Shown here piece after piece: positions 12,118-20,945 of a stretch of 64,000 nt of DNA. The DNA is from Candidatus Poribacteria bacterium (GTDB lineage: Bacteria; Poribacteria; WGA-4E; WGA-3G). The translations under genes and the position numbers were made by a program. The notes under the pieces are model-generated. The model made no database searches. It saw nothing but the letters and a program-made list of their open reading frames with translations, and had not been told where the DNA came from. The stretch covers positions 124,001-188,000 of the forward strand of contig OY282386.1 of NCBI GenBank assembly GCA_958295945.1, read 5' to 3'. Position 1 is the stretch's first letter, and the number at the start of each line of letters is the position of its first letter.

Positions 12118-12903
12118 TTAATCTCGTTGCGTTTTCAACAGTCCCCAAGTGGTCGTGAGTTTGTTTTGAACTTCAACCGGCAGAAGATCGCCATCCATTA
12201 CACTGGAAACTTCATCGGCATCAAGTGCTCTGTTGTATACATATAGTTCATCAAGATAGAATTTTGCTGAATTGTAACCTGTTTTACCAATATACATTTT
12301 TTCAACGCCCTGGACGTGATCAGCTGGGACATTGTTTTGTTGGGTTTGTTTACCATCCACGAAAAAAGTAAGTAAACCACCTTTCTTAGATCCAGCGATA
12401 TGATACCATTTACCGATTTCGAATACTGAACCCTCACCATTAGGACCCGCACATTCTGGACCTTGATTTCCTGGCTCAAACCGATAGTGGATATGTAATG
12501 GAACTCGATTACAAGTCCATATCCCTGGCGAACGGTCTGACCCTGGTGCCTTTTTTGCTATGATTTGGTCCCAACCGCCTGAATTCGCCTTGGTGAAATA
12601 GAGCCAGAAAAGGAAAGTATTGTCTTTGTAACTTTCCAACTCGTTAAAGGATTCTACCGTCACACTAGAATTGTTAGTGTCACACAGTAAAGCCCCATTA
12701 CCGTATACTACTTCATCTTTACTAATCTCAGCATCAGCAATAATCGTGGCATCATTTCCTCCACCAGTTTCATCTTCAATTGTCTTCCCATCGGCTTTGT
12801 CAAAACTGAAGTAGAGGAGCAAACCGTCGTCTTTCACAGCATGTGTTGTTGTTATTCCTACAAAAAGTAGGAGTGGAATTGACAGATATAGTAAGAATCG
12901 CAT
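12118..12903 (-). CDS. Secreted LamG (concanavalin-like) domain protein with C-terminal TWG motif
   Basis: Starts at the ATG preceded by GGAGGTCTACTCA. Residues 1-22 are a signal peptide (hydrophobic LLYLSIPLLLFVGIT). A LamG-type jelly-roll follows (about 25-225), opening with GLLLYFSFDKADG and closing with FYLDELYVYNRALDADEV, the standard LamG end. Such domains bind glycans or other ligands outside the cell; the ligand is unknown. The last 20 residues, LPVEVQNKLTTTWGLLKTQR-D, carry the C-terminal motif shared with six other secreted proteins of this window. A terminator follows the stop. Confidence 0.88.
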   Translation of the reverse strand: MRFLLYLSIPLLLFVGITTTHAVKDDGLLLYFSFDKADGKTIEDETGGGNDATIIADAEISKDEVVYGNGALLCDTNNSSVTVESFNELESYKDNTFLFWLYFTKANSGGWDQIIAKKAPGSDRSPGIWTCNRVPLHIHYRFEPGNQGPECAGPNGEGSVFEIGKWYHIAGSKKGGLLTFFVDGKQTQQNNVPADHVQGVEKMYIGKTGYNSAKFYLDELYVYNRALDADEVSSVMDGDLLPVEVQNKLTTTWGLLKTQRD

Positions 12904-12990
12904 TGAGTAGACCTCCATATAGATTATGTTTTTAAGATGTGGATGTATCAATAAAACCACAAATTACTTTTCAAACCATTGTTTTAATTT

Positions 12991-14448
12991 ACAATACCTT
13001 CGCCAATTATCCTGGGCTTAGATCGGTTTGCGTCCAATGAATAGCACCGATTGAACCCAGATGTTCAGTGATTTTCTCAATAACAATTGGTTCAGGTTTT
13101 TGCGGAAGCATTTTTAATATTTCGTCTTTATATTTCAACCCCCTATAGTGTGATTTCAGATCTATAACACTATAGAGTGTCCTCTCACCACGGAATGTTT
13201 TGATGAGTTTCGCACTGACATTTACCATAAACATTGATAGATTTGCTGCAGTGTTCACGGGTATTTCGTTGACATTCATAGCATCTTGCAATCCCCAATA
13301 TTGTTTTGCATCCCGGAAGTTGAACTCGATTTGGAAACGAAGGGAATAATAGTCAATCATCTTTTCTGCGTCTAATGCTAAATCAGAGCTAAACAATAGG
13401 ATGTGTGATTGCCGTTTTGTTTTCAAGTTTGTCTTGAGGAGGCAAACGATGTTTAGAAGTTCTGGGAACTTTCGGTTTCGCATGTGTCCTTGATAGATTT
13501 CGGTTCTGATATTTCCATCGGTTTGGATAGAGATGCGGTATTTCGGATCAATCTGTTGTGGGTTGAACCTTTCCCCGTAGAGCTGTGGGCGTCCGGGGCC
13601 TTCTTTTTCGTCTGTCGGTTGCCAAAACAGTGCGGCATCCGAGCGAAGTTTTGAGATGAGATGGAGATCACATTGTCTTGTCATTTGTAGTGCGTTATTA
13701 TGTCCAAAATATCCATCAAGCACTAAATACCGGAGTTGGATCGAACCTCCGACTTTTGCCAGTAGTCCTTTGATCATCGTTTGAAGTTGTTTCAAAACAC
13801 CGATAATCACGACATCGGTTTTATCTCGGTTTTTGCTCCCTTTTGGGCGTCCGCGCGGGCGTTTCAAGGGTTCCTTTGGGGTAGCATCTTGTTTGGAAGC
13901 TGAAGCCGATGATGTGTCATCTCGGACGATTTGTTCTATAGCCATTGGATAAGAACGCCGTTCATTGACACTCACTAAGGACACGGCTAAGAATGACAAA
14001 CTTGGGATCGCTTTGCCGTGTGTTGAAGAAAAGAAACGGTCTAAACCAAAAGTCTTCAAACCAGTTTTTGGCTTGATTGTTTCGTCTCCTGCGATGATAA
14101 ACTCGCTTTCACGATCAAGGAGGTGTGTGCGAAAAAACACCCAGAAGAGGGTCGGCCAAGGCAGCACCGTGTTGAAAAAGCGTTGAAGTGTGCGGTAGCT
14201 ACCGCCTTTTGATGTCCAACGAGAGATATTTAACATGGTGACCCGTCCTGTCATCGCAAGCACTGCGAATACAATACGCGATAATTGGCGTCCTGTCGTT
14301 GTAGATAAATGTGGTATAAAAACTGCAAAAAGTGCTATAATTTCTTGCATGGGCGATTGTCCTTTCAAAGTTATTTCTTAATATAATATTTGTATAACTT
14401 TAGGACATTTGCCCAATTTATTCAACTATTTTTTGGCGAAGGTATTGT
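12991..14448. mobile_element. Complete insertion sequence with 16-bp inverted repeats and 6-bp target duplication
   Basis: Terminal inverted repeats ACAATACCTTCGCCAA (12991-13006) and its exact complement (14433-14448) bound a 1458-bp element with one minus-strand DDE transposase. Both outer flanks are TAATTT (12985-12990 and 14449-14454), a perfect 6-bp target site duplication, so this is an intact, fairly recent insertion. IS4/IS701-like by transposase type. The left end overlaps nothing; the transposase stop lies right next to the left inverted repeat. Confidence 0.9.
13007..14350 (-). CDS. IS4/IS701-type DDE transposase
   Basis: A 447-residue transposase filling the element. The DDE catalytic core shows FIIAGDETIKPKTG (first Asp), YLVLDGYFGHNN (second Asp) and MIDYYSLRFQIEFNFRDAKQYWG (the Y-(2)-R-(3)-E-(6)-K signature of IS4-like enzymes). 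The ATG at 14350 with AAAGGACAATCGCCC upstream is preferred over a TTG six codons earlier. A basic Lys/Arg/Pro linker (RPRGRPKGSKNRDK) lies in the middle. The frame is undamaged, so the element may be active. Confidence 0.9.
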   Translation of the reverse strand: MQEIIALFAVFIPHLSTTTGRQLSRIVFAVLAMTGRVTMLNISRWTSKGGSYRTLQRFFNTVLPWPTLFWVFFRTHLLDRESEFIIAGDETIKPKTGLKTFGLDRFFSSTHGKAIPSLSFLAVSLVSVNERRSYPMAIEQIVRDDTSSASASKQDATPKEPLKRPRGRPKGSKNRDKTDVVIIGVLKQLQTMIKGLLAKVGGSIQLRYLVLDGYFGHNNALQMTRQCDLHLISKLRSDAALFWQPTDEKEGPGRPQLYGERFNPQQIDPKYRISIQTDGNIRTEIYQGHMRNRKFPELLNIVCLLKTNLKTKRQSHILLFSSDLALDAEKMIDYYSLRFQIEFNFRDAKQYWGLQDAMNVNEIPVNTAANLSMFMVNVSAKLIKTFRGERTLYSVIDLKSHYRGLKYKDEILKMLPQKPEPIVIEKITEHLGSIGAIHWTQTDLSPG

Positions 14449-14555
14449 TAATTTAGTTGTGTGATATTTTACAGGAATCAAGAATTTTTGTCAAGTATAA
14501 TGACTAAAGTACCAGAGGCATTCAATTGTCGATATTGGTTGTGTATATTCATAAT

Positions 14556-14591
14556 ATAAGATATAGCATGACTTCTCATGCTATATCTTAT
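14556..14591. repeat. Perfect 15-bp hairpin in front of the ISAs1 transposase
   Basis: ATAAGATATAGCATG (14556-14570) and its complement (14577-14591) are separated by ACTTCT. It lies inside the element, 47 bp before the transposase ATG. Such hairpins in IS leaders often shield the transposase from read-through transcription; that role is inferred. Confidence 0.6.
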
Positions 14592-14638
14592 GGACTTTAC
14601 CTCAAAGTTTATATAGATTTTATTCTTTGGAGGTAAAA

Positions 14639-15832
14639 ATGACGAAAGAAGATCCTCGCCACTTACTTAATAGATTAGCAGAAGTGCCTGATAAACGCAA
14701 CCCACGTGGAAAACGACATCCGTTATCCGCTATTTTAAGTCTTTCAGTGATTGCCATGATGTGTGGATACCGCAGTTATAGTGCTATCGCACAATGGGGT
14801 CGGACATACCCTCCCGAATTTGCGAAAACACTCGGGTTCACGCATCCGAAGACACCTTGTGCCTCAACACTCCATTATTGTTTCAACGATTTAGACGTTG
14901 TTGCTTTAGAAAAGACACTCAGTGAGTGGGCAACCGATGTGTTCGCAGCGACGCAGGAAGACGATAAGAATGCGGTAGCGATAGATGGCAAAACCTTATG
15001 TGGCAGTCTCACGCAAGATGCGCAAATCACACATCTGTTATCTGTTGTGACACATCAACTCGGTATCACACTCACACAGCGACCTGTGTCTGATAAGACG
15101 AATGAAATCCCTATTGCTTCACGCATCCTTGAAGCGTTTGATGTCGCAGGAAAAGTGGTGACAACAGATGCGCTGCTGATACAACGTTCGTTCTGTCAAG
15201 ACTTATGTGATGCGGGTGCGGATTATGTCATGCCTGTAAAAGAAAACCACCCCACTCTATTAGAAGATATTCGCGCCGTATTTGAAAGTGAACACTCGGA
15301 CACTCGGACATCACACCCCACAAAAACAGGTGAACAGGGACATAAGGAACTTGGTGCACGGACAGGGACTTGCACCACTGTTGAAAAAGACAATGGGTGG
15401 CTCCAAACGCGCACGATGACGACAAGCACACTCCTAATAGGGACAGGATATGTGGACTGGCCGGGGCTTGCACAAGTTTACCAATACAAGACAGAACGAG
15501 AACACACCCGCACCGGTGAAAAGAGCACCATGACGCAATATGGCATCACAAGTCTAACGCCTGAGTGTGGGTCAGCAGAACGGATTTTGATGCTCCGCCG
15601 TGGACATTGGGCGATAGAGAACCTGTCGCACCGCACACGGGATGTGCTCTTTGATGAGGATGCGTCTCAAGTCCGGTGTGGCAACGGACCTCAGGTGATG
15701 TGCGCATTACGAAATGCAACTATTAGTCTATTACGCACTTCTGGGAACACTGAAATCGCTTATGCATTCCGATATTTTGCAGCAAAACCTAAAGAAGCAC
15801 TCATGCTTTTAGGAGCAAACATCGACAATTGA
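14639..15832 (+). CDS. ISAs1-family transposase
   Basis: A 397-residue DDE transposase of the ISAs1 (H-repeat associated) family. Diagnostic pieces are VPDKRNPRGKRHPLSAIL at the N-terminus, VAIDGKTLCGS (first catalytic Asp), VTTDALLIQRSF (second Asp) and DYVMPVKENHPTL, with RGHWAIENLSHRTRDVLFDED at the end containing the catalytic Glu. The ATG at 14639 is preceded by TTTGGAGGTAAAA. Its stop TGA is inside the right inverted repeat and touches the ATG of the hsdS remnant (TGAATG). Confidence 0.92.
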   Translation: MTKEDPRHLLNRLAEVPDKRNPRGKRHPLSAILSLSVIAMMCGYRSYSAIAQWGRTYPPEFAKTLGFTHPKTPCASTLHYCFNDLDVVALEKTLSEWATDVFAATQEDDKNAVAIDGKTLCGSLTQDAQITHLLSVVTHQLGITLTQRPVSDKTNEIPIASRILEAFDVAGKVVTTDALLIQRSFCQDLCDAGADYVMPVKENHPTLLEDIRAVFESEHSDTRTSHPTKTGEQGHKELGARTGTCTTVEKDNGWLQTRTMTTSTLLIGTGYVDWPGLAQVYQYKTEREHTRTGEKSTMTQYGITSLTPECGSAERILMLRRGHWAIENLSHRTRDVLFDEDASQVRCGNGPQVMCALRNATISLLRTSGNTEIAYAFRYFAAKPKEALMLLGANIDN

Positions 15833-17197
15833 ATGCCTCTGCCGTTTGTGCCGATGAACTTGATTCCAATTGCTACGTTATTTTCTAAGGAATATATACT
15901 AAAATCATCAGACACACTCAGTAGTGGAACTTATTTTGAACCAGAAGATATACTTCTCGCGAAAATTACACCGTCTTTTGAGAATGGTAAACAGTGCATT
16001 ATTCAAGAATTGCCAACGCCATTTGGTATTGCCACGACTGAGGTAATTCCAATTCGTGAAGTTGAAGGTGTCAGTGATAAAATTTATCTTTTCTACTATT
16101 TGTTATCTCCTGATGTCCGCGCTTTGCTTACCGCGAGAATGAAAGGAACAACGGGAAGACTGAGATTAGGGACAGAAGCACTTGTTGACTTGGCAATCCC
16201 ACTACCCCCACTGGCAGAACAACACCGCATTGTTGACAAGTTAGAATCTTTATTTACACAATTAGACGCAGCAGTTGATAATCTCAAAAAAGCACAAACA
16301 CAGTTGCAGCGGTATCGTCAATCGCTTCTCAAGGCTGCTTTTGAAGGGGAGTTGACAAGGGAATGGCGTGACGGGTATCCGGGGAAATTAAAACCGATGT
16401 CGGTTTCAGAAGTTTCTGAGATGGACAATTTACTTGAGCTGCCAGATGGTTGGAGGTGGGCGAAGGTTAAGGAGATAGCAGAATTGATTCGAGGCGTGTC
16501 ATATAAAAAAAATCAATCATCTAAAGCTCCATCAGATGACTATGTGCCTATATTACGGGCGAACAATATCAATACACAATTGAACTATGAAGACCTTGTT
16601 TATGTTCCGCGAGAAAAAGTCAAAAATGAACAATTTGTAAAGGTTTATGATATTATCATCGCGATGTCGAGCGGTAGTAAACACCTCGTCGGTAAAGCAG
16701 CGCAAGCTTATCAGGATTTTGAAGGTGGTTTTGGTACTTTCTGTGGATTGGTCAGAGCTTCGGAAGAAGTAAATCAAAAATTCATTGGTTTATTTTTCCA
16801 AAGTCCTGTTTATAGAAAAGAAATATCTCGTCTCTCTATCGGAATAAACATCAATAATCTCCGTAGAGAAAACATAGAGGATATGTTTATACCTCTTCCA
16901 CCACTTGCCGAACAGGAACAGATTGTCTCTGAACTTGAGCGGTACCTTTCAGTTGCTGATGCAGCAGAAGCAACCCTTGAAGTAGAACTGAAACGTGCGG
17001 AACGTTTGCGACAGTCTATCCTCAAGCATGCGTTTTCTGGCAAACTTGTCCCGCAAGACCCAAACGATGAACCGGCAAGTATCCTCTTAGAGAAAATCAG
17101 AGATGAAAAAGCAGATCAGCAACCGAAGCGAAAAAGAACTAAAACAAAAGTGAAAATACCTACTTCGGTAAAGCAATTGCCGCTTCCACTTGACTAA
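15833..17197 (+). pseudogene. hsdS: Type I restriction-modification specificity subunit, 5'-truncated by ISAs1
   Basis: HsdS supplies DNA recognition for type I methylase/restriction complexes. The remnant keeps the end of the first target recognition domain, the central conserved helix (LPPLAEQHRIVDKLESLFTQ, about 125-180), a complete second recognition domain, and the distal conserved helix (PLPPLAEQEQIVSELERYLS) with a basic tail. The N-terminal conserved part and start of the first recognition domain are missing. hsdS-derived sequence starts at about 15842; the ATG at 15833 belongs to the IS inverted repeat, and read-through from the transposase stop could still translate a 454-residue product. 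Intact function is unlikely; a half-HsdS that dimerises is conceivable. A weak hairpin (arms 17204-17214 and 17217-17227) follows the stop. Confidence 0.88.
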
Positions 17198-17232
17198 AAG
17201 TGATTTTAACTTTTACAAAAGTTAAAAGTTGT

Positions 17233-17261
17233 TTGCAATTTATGGAAATATGTGCTAAAAT
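17233..17261 (+). promoter_or_regulatory. Promoter of the TIGR04255-led gene cluster
   Basis: TTGCAA (17233-17238) and TAAAAT (17256-17261) with a 17-bp spacer, 45 bp before the TIGR04255 gene. It would drive that gene and probably the A1/B1 pair behind it, making the cluster transcriptionally separate from the hsdS remnant. Confidence 0.5.
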
Positions 17262-17305
17262 AGGGATATATTAGGAACTTTCTTAAACTTTAAGGGTAAG
17301 ATACT

Positions 17306-18121
17306 ATGGAAAATTTGCAAAAGAAACTTGATTTTGCGCGGCCTCCAGTAGACGAGGTCGTGTTGAGTGTCCTTTTTCAATCTCTTGACGGTCTACTGGC
17401 ACCACATCTTGGACAAATCTGGACAGAATTTAAGGCAGATGGGTTCGTGCACATTGAGGAGCAACCACCGTCTAATCGAATAGTGGAGGAATTTTCAGGC
17501 CGAATTCCTGAACCTCAGCTAGAGTTTCTTCGTGCCCCTGAGTTGGCGCGTATTTGGTTCACTCCTGATGATAGAAGCCAAATCTTGCAGGTGCAACGCG
17601 ACCGATTCACATTCAATTGGTGTAAAACTGAATCGAGTCAACAATATCCAGGGTTTTCCTCCATTTGTGATAAATTTGAAGGCTTCTATAATCGCTTTTG
17701 CCAAATTATAAATAAAATAGGGATTGGCGAAGTCAATCCATTACAATACGAGTTAACCTACATTGATCAGCTTAAATGTGGAGATGGCTGGAATACACTT
17801 GATGATATTGGGAAAATATATAATCTATTTGCTGATTCTCAGAATTCGGATTCATTTTGGTCCGAGTCAGAGTCAGTGATGTTGCGAACTTCATTTACAC
17901 TTCCAAATTTACATAGTCGTTTACACCTTACCATCAGCAATCGTGTAAAGATGCCCGAAGAAAGCCAAACACTACAAACTGATTTTACATTACGCGGTTT
18001 TCCAGAAAACACTGACTACACAATGATAGATTGGTTTAAGTCTGCTCGTGAACAGATTCGGGAAAAATTCGTTTCTCTCTTTACAGAAAGTATTCAAACA
18101 CAAATATGGGGAAGAAAATAA
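17306..18121 (+). CDS. TIGR04255 family protein
   Basis: The N-terminus FARPPVDEVVLSVLF matches the start of the sporadically distributed TIGR04255 family, whose function is unknown. Length 271 fits. The rest is mixed alpha/beta: YELTYIDQLKCGDGW and a C-terminal SLHSRLHLTISN-like strand are typical of the family. No signal peptide or membrane segment. The next gene begins one base after its stop, so the two are tightly linked. Members are patchily distributed and often lie in accessory DNA; a defence role is speculation. Confidence 0.8.
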   Translation: MENLQKKLDFARPPVDEVVLSVLFQSLDGLLAPHLGQIWTEFKADGFVHIEEQPPSNRIVEEFSGRIPEPQLEFLRAPELARIWFTPDDRSQILQVQRDRFTFNWCKTESSQQYPGFSSICDKFEGFYNRFCQIINKIGIGEVNPLQYELTYIDQLKCGDGWNTLDDIGKIYNLFADSQNSDSFWSESESVMLRTSFTLPNLHSRLHLTISNRVKMPEESQTLQTDFTLRGFPENTDYTMIDWFKSAREQIREKFVSLFTESIQTQIWGRK

Positions 18122-18122
18122 T

Positions 18123-18686
18123 ATGAGAAAATCAAGAAGTCCTCTCATACACCGTGAGGAACTTCAAAACGAAATGGAGTCAAATTTTATGGCTGCTCCT
18201 AATGTTTCACTCTCAACGTCCTATCATCCGGTTTGGCAAACTCAAGACTATGTACTTTTAAGAACATCTGATGAAACAATGTATAATCCAGTTTCTGCTG
18301 CAGACCTTGATTTCTCTTGGTTAATGGATGCAAAACAACAATTACAAGAAGTTCACAAAGAGGTAACGGAAACCTGTACATTGGACGACGAAATTGATCC
18401 TGTCCCAAGTTCAGTTTATTATGATGCATTTTGGCTGCTGCAACTTCTTGATAATTATAATGTCCCCATGCCCGATATTGGTTGGTTGATAGATGGCGGT
18501 ATTGGATTTGAGTGGCGTTCAGCGGATGGTAAAGGAATAGGTACAATGAGCATATATGGAGATAATAAAGTCATTTATGGAGCCTCTTTAGGAGACAAGC
18601 GTAGAGTCAAAGGCACTTGCGTCCTAAATGATTCAGTCCTGCTTATTCGTTTCCTTCCAATGTTAAAGACCCTATGCTCTCAATAA
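18123..18686 (+). CDS. Module protein A, copy 1 (unknown function)
   Basis: A 187-residue protein I cannot name. The ATG immediately after the TIGR04255 stop is chosen; a longer in-frame start would overlap that gene by 75 bases. Features: a helical segment QQLQEVHKEVTETCTLD, then EIDPVPSSVYYDAFWLLQ, then VPMPDIGWLIDGGIGFEWR followed by a beta-hairpin TMSIYGDNKVIYGAS and a C-terminal helix FLPMLKTLCSQ. The last three blocks recur in copy 2 (20076) and partly in copy 3 (20946). Always followed by a module B gene here. Soluble, no signal peptide. Confidence 0.75.
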   Translation: MRKSRSPLIHREELQNEMESNFMAAPNVSLSTSYHPVWQTQDYVLLRTSDETMYNPVSAADLDFSWLMDAKQQLQEVHKEVTETCTLDDEIDPVPSSVYYDAFWLLQLLDNYNVPMPDIGWLIDGGIGFEWRSADGKGIGTMSIYGDNKVIYGASLGDKRRVKGTCVLNDSVLLIRFLPMLKTLCSQ

Positions 18687-18695
18687 GGACTTGGT

Positions 18696-19082
18696 ATGAA
18701 CGTTCCACCAGATGAAAAGTTGACTCGTTTTATTTCTTCTAAAAGTGGTTTTTCTATTCAAAAGAAGACAGTCAGTTATAGAGCATTTATCCCGCAGAAA
18801 AAGAGTCCACAAGATATTTCTGTATATCGTATTTCTACCCTCATAGAAAACGAAGTGTGGGAAATAGGAAGAGAATATGTACAAGGAGAAAATGAAATAA
18901 AAGCAAGGGCAGACTTTTTGGCTCAGATTGTTTACGAGAATAACCTTATAGTCATTGCAGATACGCAAGTTCATGAACTACATGCGAATATTATGCCCCT
19001 CCCAATAAATAAGGAGGATCGGGATGAGATCTTAAGAGAACTTGCTCTCGCTAGTGAGTTAGTTCTCATCCCACCTGAATAA
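18696..19082 (+). CDS. Module protein B, copy 1 (unknown function)
   Basis: A 128-residue soluble protein starting nine bases after A1. Order of blocks: PPDEKLTRFI, VSYRAFIPQKK, DISVYRISTL, EVWEIG, ARADFLAQIVYENNL, HELHANIMPLP and a C-terminal helix LRELALASELVLIPPE. The same blocks appear in copy 2 (20504), with about 40 percent identity by eye. The invariant HAN-I-x-(P/G)-(L/F)-P and ARAD segments are the best family markers. I recognise the pattern as an unnamed bacterial family but cannot assign a function. Confidence 0.75.
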   Translation: MNVPPDEKLTRFISSKSGFSIQKKTVSYRAFIPQKKSPQDISVYRISTLIENEVWEIGREYVQGENEIKARADFLAQIVYENNLIVIADTQVHELHANIMPLPINKEDRDEILRELALASELVLIPPE

Positions 19083-19202
19083 CTTCTTTCTATAGTATAC
19101 TTTAGAATTACTTGAACATTTCAACTGCTTCGGTTCCGCTCCCCTCGCTTGCTGGGAATAAAAGAGGTTTTTAAATAGAATGGTCCTACAAAGGAGAATC
19201 TG

Positions 19203-19637
19203 ATGAACGATCAAGCATTCCGAAAACATATCTTAACATTTATCGCTAAGTCAGAACAGTGGATGCAGGATGTGAATAAAAAACTTGATGTTATTGATGA
19301 TTTACAGCAACAAGTGACAACAATGCGTAATAGGTTGGAAGACCCGCGAGAATCTGAAGACGAAAAACGAGATGCAGCGAATAGAGATGAAGAAACACAG
19401 GAAACCGATCCGCTCCTCGCGCTTGCGGGGACACTTAAATGGGATGATATAAGTGGTCCTAACACCGTATCACTGCCGGAGATACGAGTAATTAAAGGAT
19501 CACACGAAGACAATCCGGATCCGCTCCTCGCTCTTGCGGGAACGCTGCAATCTGATGTTGCTGACATCGGTGAACGTCACGATGACTACATTGCAGCTGC
19601 TTTACTTGCAGAGTTACGAGGAGATAAGGATGAATAA
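19203..19637 (+). CDS. Antitoxin of a PIN-toxin pair, copy 1, with duplicated DPLLALAGTL block
   Basis: The 144-residue protein has an N-terminal coiled-coil-like helix (MQDVNKKLDVIDDLQQQV), an acidic linker, and two copies of DPLLALAGTL (about residues 75-84 and 105-114). The second runs into ADIGERHDDYIAAALLAEL, the usual C-terminus of short antitoxins that accompany PIN-domain toxins. A good ribosome site (AAAGGAGAATCTG) precedes the ATG. It overlaps the toxin gene by eight bases (ATGAATAA), the typical coupling of toxin-antitoxin pairs. Almost identical to copy 2 at 21386. Confidence 0.78.
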   Translation: MNDQAFRKHILTFIAKSEQWMQDVNKKLDVIDDLQQQVTTMRNRLEDPRESEDEKRDAANRDEETQETDPLLALAGTLKWDDISGPNTVSLPEIRVIKGSHEDNPDPLLALAGTLQSDVADIGERHDDYIAAALLAELRGDKDE

Positions 19638-20046
19638 GGTTTTCGCAGATACATCTGGGTGGGCGAGTTTTTTCCTTGAGGATGACCCCCATCATGCGAA
19701 AGCGTATTCGTTGATAAAACAGTGGAAACAACAAAACAGAAACGTCGTTACGACAAATTACGTTCTGAGTGAACTAATTGTTCTACTTAGCAGTTCACGT
19801 GGACAGCAGCGTTTAGCAGTTTTAAACTTTATTGAGACCATTTGATCAGATGATTGGGTCGAAATCCTTCATATAGACATAACATTGGACCAGAAAGCAT
19901 GGCAGTTGCTTGTAAGTCGATTGGATAAAAAGTGGAGTCTCGTTGACGCTGTTAGTTTTATTGTGATGGAAGAACGGGGCATGATTGAAGCCTTGACTGC
20001 AGATCATCACTTTGAACAAGCAGGATTTGTACGTCTTTTGAAATAA
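19630..20046 (+). pseudogene. PIN-domain toxin, copy 1, broken by a nonsense codon
   Basis: Compared with the intact copy at 21813, this gene has TGA at 19843-19845 where the other has CGA, a single C-to-T change. The frame then stays open to the normal stop at 20044-20046, so the full 138-residue reading is preserved apart from that codon. The truncated 71-residue product keeps the first acidic site (ADTSGW) and the SELIVLL Glu but loses the two downstream Asp residues (SLVDAVSF, LTADHHF) needed for PIN ribonuclease activity. It should be inactive while its antitoxin remains intact. Confidence 0.88.
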
Positions 20047-20075
20047 TGTAGTCATTCTTAGATAGGTGAAATATT

Positions 20076-20489
20076 ATGGAAACTGGACAAAAGGAACATA
20101 ATCTCACTCTACCGCCAACAGATAAGACACTATTTCGCAAACAGGTGCAACGCGAATTAGACGAAATCCGACAAGAAGCTGAGAACGCTTATGCCTTGGA
20201 TAACGAGATTGATCCTGTCCCAGATTCTGCTTATGATCAAACATCTGGTTTGTTAGAAAAACTTTCTAGTTTCAAGATCCCTATGCCACACATCGGTTGG
20301 GCAGAAGATGGTAGCATCGGGCTTGAATGGCGACCAGAGGGTGGTATAGTAACTATGGGAATCTATGGTGATAATGATGTGATTTATGGTGCTTTTTTTC
20401 AAGAAAACCGTCAAGTTGATGGCGTTTGTAATTTATCAGATACAGCCCTATTGGAGGGTTTCCTGGAAACTTTAAAACGGCTTATTTAA
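20076..20489 (+). CDS. Module protein A, copy 2 (unknown function)
   Basis: A 137-residue homologue of A1 with a shorter N-terminus. It keeps QVQRELDEIRQEAENAY, EIDPVPDSAY, IPMPHIGWAEDGSIGLEWR, TMGIYGDNDVIYGAF and a C-terminal helix FLETLKRLI. The N-terminal 45 residues are nearly identical to copy 3, showing a local duplication. It starts 29 bp after the broken toxin gene and is followed 14 bp later by B2. Confidence 0.75.
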   Translation: METGQKEHNLTLPPTDKTLFRKQVQRELDEIRQEAENAYALDNEIDPVPDSAYDQTSGLLEKLSSFKIPMPHIGWAEDGSIGLEWRPEGGIVTMGIYGDNDVIYGAFFQENRQVDGVCNLSDTALLEGFLETLKRLI

Positions 20490-20503
20490 TAAGGATTTTC
20501 TTT

Positions 20504-20911
20504 ATGGATATTCCACCGGGTGAGAAACTCACCCGTTTTATTCGTTACAATAGGGATTTTGCTGAACCGGACACAGTTAGGCATCAAGTGTTCCTTCCAC
20601 ACAAAAAGAAGACAGATATATCTGTGTTTCGTATCTCTCAGCTTCCTGACAATGAAGTGTGGAGAATTGGATTGGAACATGTCCAGACAGATAAATTACC
20701 CGTACTTGCAAGAGCTGATCTATTAGCAAGTGATGTATATGGTAATAATCTTGAAGTTATTCCAGATCCACAATTTCATAAAGCACACGCAAACATTACC
20801 GGTTTTCCAGCCGAAAGAGAAAGAAGTAAAACAGAAGACAGAAAGTTTCGTAGAGCGATAGCCAGAAAACTTGCTCATGCCAGTAAATTAGTTCTAATAC
20901 CGACAGAATAG
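20504..20911 (+). CDS. Module protein B, copy 2 (unknown function)
   Basis: A 135-residue homologue of B1: PPGEKLTRFIR, VRHQVFLPHKK, DISVFRISQL, EVWRIGLEHV, LARADLLASDVYGNNL, HKAHANITGFP and the end ARKLAHASKLVLIPTE. It is somewhat longer in the loop before the last helix (ERERSKTEDRKF). Adjacent to A2 as B1 is to A1, so A and B probably work together. This is the only A/B pair here that is intact without toxin-antitoxin genes directly behind it. Confidence 0.75.
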   Translation: MDIPPGEKLTRFIRYNRDFAEPDTVRHQVFLPHKKKTDISVFRISQLPDNEVWRIGLEHVQTDKLPVLARADLLASDVYGNNLEVIPDPQFHKAHANITGFPAERERSKTEDRKFRRAIARKLAHASKLVLIPTE

Positions 20912-20945
20912 ACTTTTTTCTAAACATTCATAAGGGTAACATAAT

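Larger units (their letters stand above)
14513..15841. mobile_element. ISAs1-family insertion sequence joined to truncated hsdS
   Basis: A 21-bp perfect inverted repeat begins CAGAGGCATTCAATTGTCG at 14513-14533 and is matched by its complement at 15821-15841. It bounds a 1329-bp element with one ISAs1-type transposase. No target duplication is visible: the left flank ends ACTAAAGTAC and the right flank begins CCGTTTGTGC. Only hsdS sequence lies to the right, and non-hsdS DNA lies to the left, so a deletion or rearrangement probably removed the original left flank after insertion. The preceding IS ends 64 bp to the left. Confidence 0.88.

Noticed and set aside
14449-14512. Possible missing 5' half of hsdS left of the ISAs1 element
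   Set aside because: The 64 bp between the two insertion sequences do not read as hsdS in any frame and no target duplication joins them to the right flank.
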